In this document: one piece after another, positions 1 through 5,427 of the stretch
Position numbering within the stretch: the first letter of the stretch is position 1
Layout of the letters: each line of letters opens with the position of its first letter
NCBI GenBank assembly: GCA_013002645.1
Contig: JABDJF010000499.1
Location: 1-7,812 of the forward strand
Direction of reading: 5' to 3'
Length of the DNA stretch: 7,812 nt
Source: Myxococcales bacterium
GTDB lineage: Bacteria; Myxococcota_A; Polyangia; Polyangiales; Houyiibacteriaceae
Notes under the pieces: generated by a model
What the model was told of the DNA's origin: nothing
Seen by the model: only the letters and a program-made list of their open reading frames with translations
Databases searched by the model: none
Made by a program: the position numbers and the translations under genes

Positions 1-2
1 TT

Positions 3-248
3 CGCTTCACTGTGGCTTCCGGCGTGCCCGTGTACTTCTGCGACCCACACAGCCCCTGGCAACGCGGCACCAACGAGAACACCAACGGCCTACTCCGTCA
101 GTACATGCCCAAGGGCATGGACCTATCCACGCTCAGCAACGACCAGCTCAACCGAATCGCCGATGAGCTCAACACCCGTCCTCGCCAGACGCTTGGCTGG
201 ATGACACCGGCCCAGAAATTTGCTCAACTCGTTGCATCAGCCCCTTGA
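3..248 (+). CDS. IS30-family transposase, C-terminal part (5' end outside window)
   Basis: This is the C-terminal end of a DDE transposase that cuts and joins the ends of its own insertion sequence. The frame is open to the window edge, so the GTG at 12 is not a real start and the gene continues upstream. The visible 81 residues carry the IS30 hallmark HSPWQRGTNENTNGLLRQY (codons about 48-104). The glutamate of GTNEN, codon 75-77, is the expected third residue of the DDE triad. The following PKGMDLS, ELNTRPRQTLGWMTP and the short tail are also typical for the family, and the stop at 246-248 is where an intact IS30 transposase would end. The last 25 bases overlap folA on the opposite strand. 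Family assignment is secure; whether the whole element is active cannot be seen. Confidence 0.9.
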   Translation, partial: RFTVASGVPVYFCDPHSPWQRGTNENTNGLLRQYMPKGMDLSTLSNDQLNRIADELNTRPRQTLGWMTPAQKFAQLVASAP

Positions 249-766
249 GACCGCCGCGTGTCCCCGAGGCTTGATTTTCGGCGTAGTAGACGAAAGGTGA
301 CGCCGGGGGTTTTGGCGTGGCGGCGCTCTACCTCCTCGAAGGCCGACAGGTCGACCGGGAAATACGTATCGCCCTCCACGTCCTGATCGATCGTCGTCAC
401 GTGGAGCTCTGTCGCCATGGGTAGGGCCTCTTCGTAGAGGCTCGCCCCGCCGATGATGAACGGGCAGGGGTCGGTCGTGCGGGCCAAAGCGATGGCTTCG
501 TCCAGGTTCTCGGCCCGGTCGCAGCCTGGGAGCTCGAGGTCCGACTGCCGGGTAACCACGATATTCCGGCGCTTCGGCAGTGGGCGCCCGATCGAATCAT
601 AGGTCTTGCGGCCCATGATGATCGCGTGGCCGCTGGTCGTCTTCTTGAAGTGCTTGAGGTCCTCGGAAATATGCCAGGGTAGTCTGCCTTGGTGACCGAT
701 CACGCCGTTTCGGGCGACTGCGACGATCAATGCAAGGGGCGCTTGGGCAGCAAGGGCATCTGTCAC
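224..766 (-). CDS. folA: Dihydrofolate reductase, C-terminal tail supplied by the IS30 end
   Basis: Cytoplasmic enzyme that reduces dihydrofolate to tetrahydrofolate with NADPH. The 180 residues show the family pattern: IVAVARNGVIG (14-24), LPWHISEDLKHF (29-40) with the acidic substrate-binding residue at D36, IMGRKTYDSIGRPLPKRRN (50-68) for NADPH binding, and FIIGGASLYEEALP (103-116). The core ends at the strand TFRLLRRK (157-164). The start is a GTG (764-766) overlapping the thyA stop by 4 bases, so translation is probably coupled to thyA; no better start exists nearby. Residues from about 171 on and the stop codon lie in the IS30 end, antisense to the transposase. The original C-terminus has therefore probably been replaced, but every core motif is present and the enzyme should work. 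Confidence 0.95.
   Translation of the reverse strand: MTDALAAQAPLALIVAVARNGVIGHQGRLPWHISEDLKHFKKTTSGHAIIMGRKTYDSIGRPLPKRRNIVVTRQSDLELPGCDRAENLDEAIALARTTDPCPFIIGGASLYEEALPMATELHVTTIDQDVEGDTYFPVDLSAFEEVERRHAKTPGVTFRLLRRKSSLGDTRRSQGADATS
231..255 (+). repeat. Probable right terminal inverted repeat of the IS30 element
   Basis: The stretch GTTGCATCAGCCCCTTGAGA followed by CCGCC spans the transposase stop codon. Compared with the remembered terminal repeat of Escherichia coli IS30, it shares GTTGC, a T two bases later, CC, TTGA and two further C positions, about 14 of 25 in register. It sits where that repeat sits in the family, at the end of the transposase gene. The matching left repeat is outside the window, so this is an inference from position and similarity. 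Confidence 0.5.
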
Positions 767-1605
767 ACCGCCACCGGGGCCTTGATGCGGGCATGGGGCA
801 GGTAGTCCGTCAGTCGGAAGTGCTCATACTCGAAATCGAACAAGCTACGCACCGACGGGTCGATCTTCATCGTCGGCAGAGGGCGAGGCTGGCGGGAGAG
901 TTGCAGCCGCGCTTGCTCGACGTGATTGCTGTACAGATGGACGTCGCCGAACGTGTGAACGAAATCACCCGGCTCCAAGTCGGAAACCGAGGCGATCATC
1001 ATGGTGAGCAGGGCATAGCTGGCAATGTTGAAGGGGACCCCCAAAAAGACGTCAGCGCTCCGTTGGTACAGCTGACAGCTCAACCGGCCCTCGCTCACGT
1101 AAAACTGAAACAGCGTATGACATGGAGGGAGTGCGACGCGCTCGGCTTCTTGCGGGTTCCAACCGGAGACGATGAGTCGTCGGCTGTCCGGGTTGTCGCG
1201 AATCTGATCGAGCACGTAGCTGAGTTGGTCGAAGCCGTCGCGCTCGTAGCTGCCGTCCTCGCGCTCAGTCGCGCCGAAGTTCCGCCACTGATGTCCATAC
1301 ACCGGGCCCAGGTCACCTTCCTTCCGCCCAAAGCGTGCGGTCTGCTCCGCCGTCGCCCACTCGTCCCAGATCGAAACCCCCACTTCTTGGAGCTGGCTCA
1401 CGTGGGTTTGCCCGCGTACGAACCAGAGAACCTCGTGAATGATCGATTTCAAGTGGAGCTTCTTGGTCGTCAGCAAAGGGAAACCTTCACGAAGGTCGAC
1501 GCGCATCTGATAGCCGAACAAGCTTCGCGTGCCCGTGCCTGTACGGTCGTCGCGGGTGACACCGTTGTCGAGCACGTTCCGCAGCAGATCGAGATATGCC
1601 CGCAT
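763..1605 (-). CDS. thyA: Thymidylate synthase (ThyA type)
   Basis: Cytoplasmic enzyme making dTMP from dUMP with methylenetetrahydrofolate as carbon donor and reductant, which leaves dihydrofolate for the adjacent folA product. The 280-residue protein, close to the usual 264, has DRTGTGT (20-26), the helix IHEVLWFVRGQTHV (56-69), RRLIVSGWNP (142-151), the catalytic cysteine C162 in LPPCHTLFQFYV, DVFLGVPFNIASYALL (185-200) and DVHLYSNHVEQA (221-232). The frame is open to an ATG at 1707, but the family begins with MRAYLDLL. The ATG at 1605 gives exactly that, sits 4 bases past the mlaD stop and has a weak GAAGAG 7 bases before it. The upstream part of the frame is mlaD coding sequence read in another frame. 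Co-transcription with mlaD and folA is likely. Confidence 0.97.
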   Translation of the reverse strand: MRAYLDLLRNVLDNGVTRDDRTGTGTRSLFGYQMRVDLREGFPLLTTKKLHLKSIIHEVLWFVRGQTHVSQLQEVGVSIWDEWATAEQTARFGRKEGDLGPVYGHQWRNFGATEREDGSYERDGFDQLSYVLDQIRDNPDSRRLIVSGWNPQEAERVALPPCHTLFQFYVSEGRLSCQLYQRSADVFLGVPFNIASYALLTMMIASVSDLEPGDFVHTFGDVHLYSNHVEQARLQLSRQPRPLPTMKIDPSVRSLFDFEYEHFRLTDYLPHARIKAPVAV

Positions 1606-1609
1606 GGGT

Positions 1610-2737
1610 CTACTCTTCGGTGACTTCGACGGGCTCTCTCGCTTCGTCGCGGCGGATCGAGTAGCGCACCAGCGCCCGGAGAATGTCGTTGCGCTCGAGG
1701 TCGCCAACCAATCGCTTGATGTCTTCGTAGACGGAAGGGTCCGTCAGCAATGCGCCGACCGTGCCCTTGCCCTCGCGCGCTTCTCTGGTGAGGAAGGCGA
1801 TGTCGTCGCTGGCGTTCTGGAGGTTGTCCATGAACGAGTCGCCGAGCTCGCCGTAGATGAGCTGGTTGACTGTGCCGTCTCCCTCGCGGACGTCGGTCAA
1901 GATCGTGTTGAGCTGACCAAAGGTGTCACGGATGTTCCGAATCGCATCGGCGCCCTCGGTCCCGTAAATGAGAGCGTGCGCGGTGCCTTCGTTCGTCTGG
2001 ATATCCTCGCTGATCTTGTTGAGGTTCGCGCTGAGCCGCGCGACTTGTTTTCCAGCCGCGCGGAGCTCTTTCACCGCGCCCTTCACATCGCGGCCGAGCT
2101 CCGCGTCGTTCATCAAGCGTCCGATCGTCCCGTCGCCGCTTGCGATGACGCCGCTTGCCTTGGCAAGATTGCGAGCCGTTTCTTTGAGATCGTTCGAGAA
2201 CTCTTGGTCAGAAAACGGGTCTGTGGCGAGGCGCAGGTTGTGGGCCGTCCCTTCTACTTCGACGAGCGTGCGCTCGGCCAAAGCCATGATGCCGCCTCCG
2301 ACGGAGACCGGAATCGCTTGCTGGGAATCCCACTGGGGGTATTCGTCGGAGCCGACCGAGATCTCGACGATGCGATCGCCGAGAAGGCCCTTGCTCCCGA
2401 TCGCGGCGAAGCTGGGCTTGGGCCCCTCCCCAATCAGCGCTGCACCTGCCTCACCCCGGATCAGGTGAGTCGCGTCGTCGATGACCCGGAGGTAGACTTC
2501 GATGCGGCCCGAGTCGCCAATGATGACTTCGGTGACCGAACCGACGTTTACACCGGCAACCCGGACGGTGTTGCCCTTCTGCAAGCCTCCAACGTCGTTG
2601 AAAATCGCGAAGTATGTCGTCTTGGACGAAAAGACGTTCTTCTGCGACCCGATGGCAAAGGCAATGCTCGCGCCGATCACCAAGGAGACCATGACGAAAA
2701 TGCCCACACGAAGGCGAGTACCGGCGGTCGTCTTCAT
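1610..2737 (-). CDS. mlaD: MCE-domain lipid transport protein, MlaD type
   Basis: Membrane-anchored substrate-binding subunit of an Mla-type ABC phospholipid transporter. The 375 residues comprise a single N-terminal membrane anchor (about 11-30) after a short basic start, then an MCE domain (about 38-130) with FNDVGGLQKGNTVRVAGVNVG at its front and IGSKGLLGDRIVEIS at its end. A long hydrophilic, probably helical region to the C-terminus follows. That region carries a recurring GxGT-x3-L element at about 201, 249, 286 and 323, with a weaker copy near 161. E. coli MlaD is about 180 residues, so the C-terminal half is extra; such long tails are common in MCE proteins of other phyla. An AGGG sits 6 bases before the ATG. 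It follows mlaF by 20 bases and precedes thyA by 4. MCE family is certain; the exact substrate is not. Confidence 0.88.
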   Translation of the reverse strand: MKTTAGTRLRVGIFVMVSLVIGASIAFAIGSQKNVFSSKTTYFAIFNDVGGLQKGNTVRVAGVNVGSVTEVIIGDSGRIEVYLRVIDDATHLIRGEAGAALIGEGPKPSFAAIGSKGLLGDRIVEISVGSDEYPQWDSQQAIPVSVGGGIMALAERTLVEVEGTAHNLRLATDPFSDQEFSNDLKETARNLAKASGVIASGDGTIGRLMNDAELGRDVKGAVKELRAAGKQVARLSANLNKISEDIQTNEGTAHALIYGTEGADAIRNIRDTFGQLNTILTDVREGDGTVNQLIYGELGDSFMDNLQNASDDIAFLTREAREGKGTVGALLTDPSVYEDIKRLVGDLERNDILRALVRYSIRRDEAREPVEVTEE

Positions 2738-2757
2738 TTGTTGCCCTACGAAGCCCC

Positions 2758-3531
2758 TTACCCAGCACTCTTTAGCAGAGTTTCGGTGTCTTCGTCGACC
2801 GGAGCGTTGCCCTCGATGAAGTCACGGACTTGAGGGTTGTTCGAGGCCCGCAGCTCGTCCGGCGTTCCCGAGAAAATCACAAAGCCTTCGTGGATCATTG
2901 CGATGCGGTCACTGATCGCCAGGGCCGTGTCCATGTCGTGTGTGACCACCACGGAGGTGACATCCAGGGTGTCGTTCAGGTGTTGGATGAGGTCTGCGAT
3001 ACGGGTGACGTTGATCGGGTCGAGCCCCGTCGTTGGCTCGTCATAGAGTAGGACTTGAGGCCGTATGGCTAGCGCTCTTGCAAGTGCGATCCGTTTTTTC
3101 ATCCCAGCGGATAGGTCAGCGGGCCAGGTGTCCTCGGTTCCTGGAAGCCCGACGTAGGTCAGCGACTCGCGGACGCGTTCGGCGATCTGTGTTTCGCTCA
3201 TGTCGAGCTGCTCTCGCAGCCCGTACGCCACGTTCTCCTTTGCGTTGAGCGAGTCGAAAAGAGCGCTCGCTTGGAAGAGCATCGCCACGCGCCGCCGGAC
3301 CGCTGCGTACTGTGCCTCCGTGATCCCAGAGATCTGTTTCTCGTCGAAGAATATGGTGCCTTCGTCAACCTCCAAGAGGCCGATCAGCATCTTGAGCATC
3401 ACGCTCTTGCCTTGCCCGGAGCCCCCGATGATCGTCAGCACCTCGCCCTCGTAGATTTCGAGGTCCAGATCGCGGTACACGGCCTTTGGCCCGAAGGCCT
3501 TCTTGACCCCTCGGAATTCGATGAGCGCCAT
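2758..3531 (-). CDS. mlaF: ABC transporter ATPase, MlaF type
   Basis: Cytoplasmic ATPase that powers phospholipid transport across the envelope with an MlaE-type permease and the MCE protein encoded next door. The 257 residues contain all ABC parts in order: Walker A GGSGQGKS (36-43), Q-loop LFQASALFDSL (85-95), signature LSAGMKKRIALARAL (140-154), Walker B VLLYDEPTTGLDP (160-172) with catalytic glutamate E165, and the switch histidine in VVTHDMD (195-201). LFDSL after the Q-loop and the LSAGMKKR form of the signature are typical for the MlaF group. The ATG at 3531 gives MALIEFRGVKKAFG, a normal ABC start, without a clear ribosome site; a candidate -10 lies 7 bases upstream. No permease gene lies on either side, so MlaE must be encoded elsewhere. 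Confidence 0.9.
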   Translation of the reverse strand: MALIEFRGVKKAFGPKAVYRDLDLEIYEGEVLTIIGGSGQGKSVMLKMLIGLLEVDEGTIFFDEKQISGITEAQYAAVRRRVAMLFQASALFDSLNAKENVAYGLREQLDMSETQIAERVRESLTYVGLPGTEDTWPADLSAGMKKRIALARALAIRPQVLLYDEPTTGLDPINVTRIADLIQHLNDTLDVTSVVVTHDMDTALAISDRIAMIHEGFVIFSGTPDELRASNNPQVRDFIEGNAPVDEDTETLLKSAG

Positions 3532-3538
3532 CGGGCGA

Positions 3539-3567
3539 ACTTTAGTTGGGCTTGTGCGGCTCGTCGA
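3539..3567 (-). promoter_or_regulatory. Candidate sigma70-type promoter for mlaF-mlaD-thyA-folA
   Basis: Read on the minus strand, TCGACG (3567-3562) and TAAAGT (3544-3539) are 17 bases apart, each matching four of six consensus positions. The -10 ends 7 bases before the mlaF ATG, so transcription would begin at or next to the start codon, consistent with a leaderless message and with the lack of a Shine-Dalgarno sequence. This is a by-eye match in a 50-base gap and could be chance. Confidence 0.35.
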
Positions 3568-3574
3568 CTACTGT
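3546..3574 (+). promoter_or_regulatory. Candidate promoter for the divergent lipoprotein gene
   Basis: TTGGGC (3546-3551) and TACTGT (3569-3574) are separated by 17 bases; each matches three of six consensus positions, including the TAxxxT pattern of the -10. The -10 ends 7 bases before the ATG at 3582, the same spacing as in the mlaF candidate on the other strand. The two candidates lie over each other, so polymerase binding would be mutually exclusive. Weak evidence on its own. Confidence 0.25.
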
Positions 3575-3581
3575 GAGCGCC

Positions 3582-4211
3582 ATGCGCGCCCGCTTTGGAT
3601 GGGTCCTCGTCAGCGCTTGGCTGCTGGCAGTCGAAGCACTTTTGGGCGGCTGCACGGGCAGGGCCGAGGCGGTTCGGGCCGCTCAGCCCTACGTCGAGAA
3701 CTTCGCTGAGCTGCGCTCGCGGGCGCTGAAGCTGTTGGAGCTCCGGACCGATGTTGCCCGAAAGCGCTTGCTCGTCGCCGCCGTCAACGGGGACGAGAAA
3801 TCGCTCCCCGACAACATGAAGCCGCTCCTCGAGCGATTTCGTTCATCCGGGACCGTCATCAGCGAAGCGCAACTCGAGCACGGCGAAGCGATGTTCTGGC
3901 GCATGTTCGACTTGGCGTACTCACAGGACCCGAACGTGCTCCAGGCCGAGCTCCTGTTCATCGAGAGAGACGGTTCCGTATCGTCGCTCCGATTTCCACG
4001 CGAAAGAGATGTTCCCGTCGGCGTCGAGTGGTACGGCTTGCGCCAGAACCGCACGTACGCCGCGTTGACGAACTGCCTGACCGAAGAGGGGTCAGAGCCT
4101 TGCGTAATGCTCCAGCTGCGCCCACGCGATCATTCGGGCAGCGCCGGTTTGACTGTGGCATACCGCCGGACACCGCTCGACGTCACGGACGAGTCAGGCT
4201 CAGATCAATGA
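3582..4211 (+). CDS. Putative lipoprotein of unknown function
   Basis: I do not recognise the family. From the ATG at 3582 the 209-residue protein starts with a good lipoprotein signal peptide: basic MRAR, a hydrophobic stretch (about 6-20), then lipobox LGGC with the acylated cysteine at residue 24. The residue after it is threonine, not aspartate, so outer-membrane sorting is plausible by the E. coli rule. An in-frame ATG at 3546 would add 12 residues and spoil the signal peptide, so I prefer 3582. After cleavage there is a charged, probably helical part (about 37-110), then a part with strand-like segments (ELLFIERDGSVSSLRF, 123-138) and two cysteines, C165 and C174, that could pair. It is transcribed away from mlaF and its 3' end overlaps the next gene tail to tail by 29 bases. 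An envelope role is inferred from the signal only. Confidence 0.75.
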   Translation: MRARFGWVLVSAWLLAVEALLGGCTGRAEAVRAAQPYVENFAELRSRALKLLELRTDVARKRLLVAAVNGDEKSLPDNMKPLLERFRSSGTVISEAQLEHGEAMFWRMFDLAYSQDPNVLQAELLFIERDGSVSSLRFPRERDVPVGVEWYGLRQNRTYAALTNCLTEEGSEPCVMLQLRPRDHSGSAGLTVAYRRTPLDVTDESGSDQ

Positions 4212-4701
4212 TCTGATACGGAATCGCGCCCGAGCTGCCGTCGGTATCGAAGCATCCAATCGCGCTCAAGTCCTCGGTGCCGTGCACGAAACAAAGAGTC
4301 GGGTCCATGCCGAGCTCGGACGCGAGCGTGGCCCGGTCTGTGTTGCCGATCGGAACGGTAGTGCTTCGCTCCGGCGCAGTGAGCGCCTGAAGCATCTCGG
4401 CATCGAGCGAGCAGGCCAAGTTCCGGGTCTCCGACGGCATGTTCGGGTGAAACCAAGGCAACGCGTCTTCGCTAATTACCCCGTCCGTGCAGGTCTTTCG
4501 CGTTCCCTCGAGTGCGCCCACCAGAACGAGCCGCGAAGTCCACATCTTCGTGCCCTCGCCGCGGTCGAGGATGAATTGCATGCCGTACGACTGCACCCAG
4601 AACGTCAGTAGGCAGCAGGACAGGACCAGGACCCCAAGGCACCCGAATCCGACCCAGAGTCCGATACTCGGCGAAGGGGACTGTCCTGCGTCTTCCGTCA
4701 T
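4183..4701 (-). CDS. Hypothetical single-pass membrane protein
   Basis: I do not recognise this 172-residue protein. It has a short acidic, proline- and serine-containing head (1-12), one strong membrane segment (about 14-38, with C21, C29 and C30 in it), then a soluble domain of about 130 residues. The soluble part holds four cysteines (71, 97, 137, 150), which would fit two disulfides if it faces the periplasm. The C29 context (VLS-C) is a poor lipobox and the head lacks basic residues, so I favour a membrane anchor over a lipoprotein. No Shine-Dalgarno sequence precedes the ATG at 4701; TAAATC lies 9 bases upstream as a weak -10. It is divergent from nuoE and convergent with the lipoprotein gene. 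The frame is open across its full length with coding-like composition, but its reality rests on that and on the sensible protein architecture. Confidence 0.65.
   Translation of the reverse strand: MTEDAGQSPSPSIGLWVGFGCLGVLVLSCCLLTFWVQSYGMQFILDRGEGTKMWTSRLVLVGALEGTRKTCTDGVISEDALPWFHPNMPSETRNLACSLDAEMLQALTAPERSTTVPIGNTDRATLASELGMDPTLCFVHGTEDLSAIGCFDTDGSSGAIPYQIIDLSLTRP
4200..4216. other. Small perfect hairpin at the convergent gene junction
   Basis: TCAGATC and GATCTGA form a perfect 7-base stem around the loop AAT, lying across the stop codon of the lipoprotein gene and inside the last codons of the opposing gene. Its place between converging transcripts would suit a bidirectional terminator, but the stem is short, only moderately GC-rich and has no T-run on either side. 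It may equally be chance. Confidence 0.25.
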
Positions 4702-4733
4702 GAGCGGCGGGATTTACCACTGATCTGGCGACC

Positions 4734-4762
4734 TTGACAGGGGAGCCCGGCGGGCCTAGCGT
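4734..4762 (+). promoter_or_regulatory. Promoter of the nuoE-F-J-K-L operon
   Basis: A perfect TTGACA (-35, 4734-4739) is followed after exactly 17 bases by TAGCGT (4757-4762), which has the TAxxxT core of the -10. Transcription would begin near 4769, leaving a leader of only about 8 bases before the nuoE ATG at 4777. That fits the absence of a Shine-Dalgarno sequence there. This is the strongest promoter-like signal in the window. No operator is evident beyond a CCGGG/CCCGG pair (4746-4750, 4763-4767) flanking the -10. Confidence 0.6.
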
Positions 4763-4776
4763 CCGGGCGCTCTACC

Positions 4777-5427
4777 ATGGCTTTTGCGCTTACGCCGGAA
4801 CGCGAACAACAGGTCGAGGACGTATTGACCCGCTATCCCGAGCGTCGAGCGGCGCTCTTGCCCATCCTGTGGCTCTGCCAGCGACAGAATGGGTGGATTA
4901 GCCCTGACGTCGTCGAATACGTCGCGGAGCGCCTGGAGCTCTCGACCTCAATCGTGAAGGGCGTCGTGACCTTCTACACGATGTTCTTCGACGAACCGGT
5001 TGGGGAGAACGTCGTTTGGGTCTGCCGGACGCTTTCCTGCGATCTTCGCGGGGGCAAAGCGATTCAGGAGCGACTCGAGAGCAAGCTCGGCTGCAAAGCT
5101 GGCCACACGAGCTCGGACGGGAAATTCACCCTGCTCAAGGCCGAGTGCTTGGCTGCCTGCGGGCAGGCTCCGATGGTACAGATCAACGACCACTACTACG
5201 AGAACCTCGACTTGGCGCTGCTCGACCGCTTCATCGACACGCACGCCGCCAACGGCGCAGACGCTGCCGCCGCGGAGTTCGCTACATTCGCGAGCTTTCA
5301 TGCGCCGACGGGTCGCGACAGCGGCCGCAGCAGCGTGAGCTCCGCACCCCCGCCACCGAGTCGGGAGGCCGTACGGCTTGCCAGCCAACCCCCGCCTCCT
5401 GCCGGCGAGAAAGGCGACGAAACATGA
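4777..5427 (+). CDS. nuoE: NADH-quinone oxidoreductase subunit E, with C-terminal tail
   Basis: The 24-kDa-type subunit of the NADH-oxidising arm of complex I, on the cytoplasmic side; it carries the [2Fe-2S] cluster N1a next to the FMN subunit NuoF. The four ligands are present: C83 and C88 in VCRTLSC, and C124 and C128 in AECLAACGQAP. The helical N-terminal part with ALLPILWLCQRQNGWIS (26-42) and VVTFYTMF (63-70) is also typical. Length is 216 residues against about 166 in E. coli; the excess is a low-complexity alanine-, serine- and proline-rich tail from about 160, ending just before nuoF. The ATG at 4777 has no ribosome site but lies about 8 bases after the predicted transcript start. 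The stop overlaps the nuoF start (ATGA). Function is secure; the role of the tail is unknown. Confidence 0.96.
   Translation: MAFALTPEREQQVEDVLTRYPERRAALLPILWLCQRQNGWISPDVVEYVAERLELSTSIVKGVVTFYTMFFDEPVGENVVWVCRTLSCDLRGGKAIQERLESKLGCKAGHTSSDGKFTLLKAECLAACGQAPMVQINDHYYENLDLALLDRFIDTHAANGADAAAAEFATFASFHAPTGRDSGRSSVSSAPPPPSREAVRLASQPPPPAGEKGDET

Larger units (their letters stand above)
1..255 (+). mobile_element. IS30-family insertion sequence, 3' end only
   Basis: The window opens inside an IS30-family element: the end of its transposase gene is followed at once by a sequence resembling an IS30 terminal repeat (about 231-255). The left end, the target duplication and most of the transposase lie outside the window, so completeness cannot be judged. 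The right boundary near 255 is inferred from resemblance to the IS30 end as I remember it, and could be off by a few bases. Beyond it the sequence is folA coding DNA on the other strand. Confidence 0.75.

Noticed and set aside
1..255. A larger mobile island or defence system
   Set aside because: Only an IS30 end is visible; everything else in the window is housekeeping or envelope genes, with no integrase, toxin, nuclease or CRISPR.
730..1623. Long open frame on the plus strand opposite thyA (297 codons)
   Set aside because: It is the antisense shadow of thyA, which has every family motif; the plus-strand translation shows no recognisable domain and is a by-product of GC-rich codon bias.
1606..1707. 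Longer ThyA starting at 1707
   Set aside because: The added 34 residues are mlaD coding sequence in another phase and unlike any ThyA N-terminus; the ATG at 1605 gives the family's usual start.
1529..2833. Open frame of 434 codons on the plus strand opposite mlaD
   Set aside because: It runs across mlaD, the end of thyA and the mlaF start of the cluster on the other strand; the translation has no domain, and mlaD is convincing.
3546..3581. Alternative earlier ATG for the lipoprotein gene
   Set aside because: It would put 12 extra residues before the signal peptide and leave only 14 bases to the divergent mlaF start; the ATG at 3582 gives a standard lipoprotein signal.
5016..5423. Upstream extension of the nuoF frame
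   Set aside because: It lies wholly in nuoE in another phase; the ATG at 5424 with ATGA overlap gives a normal NuoF length.
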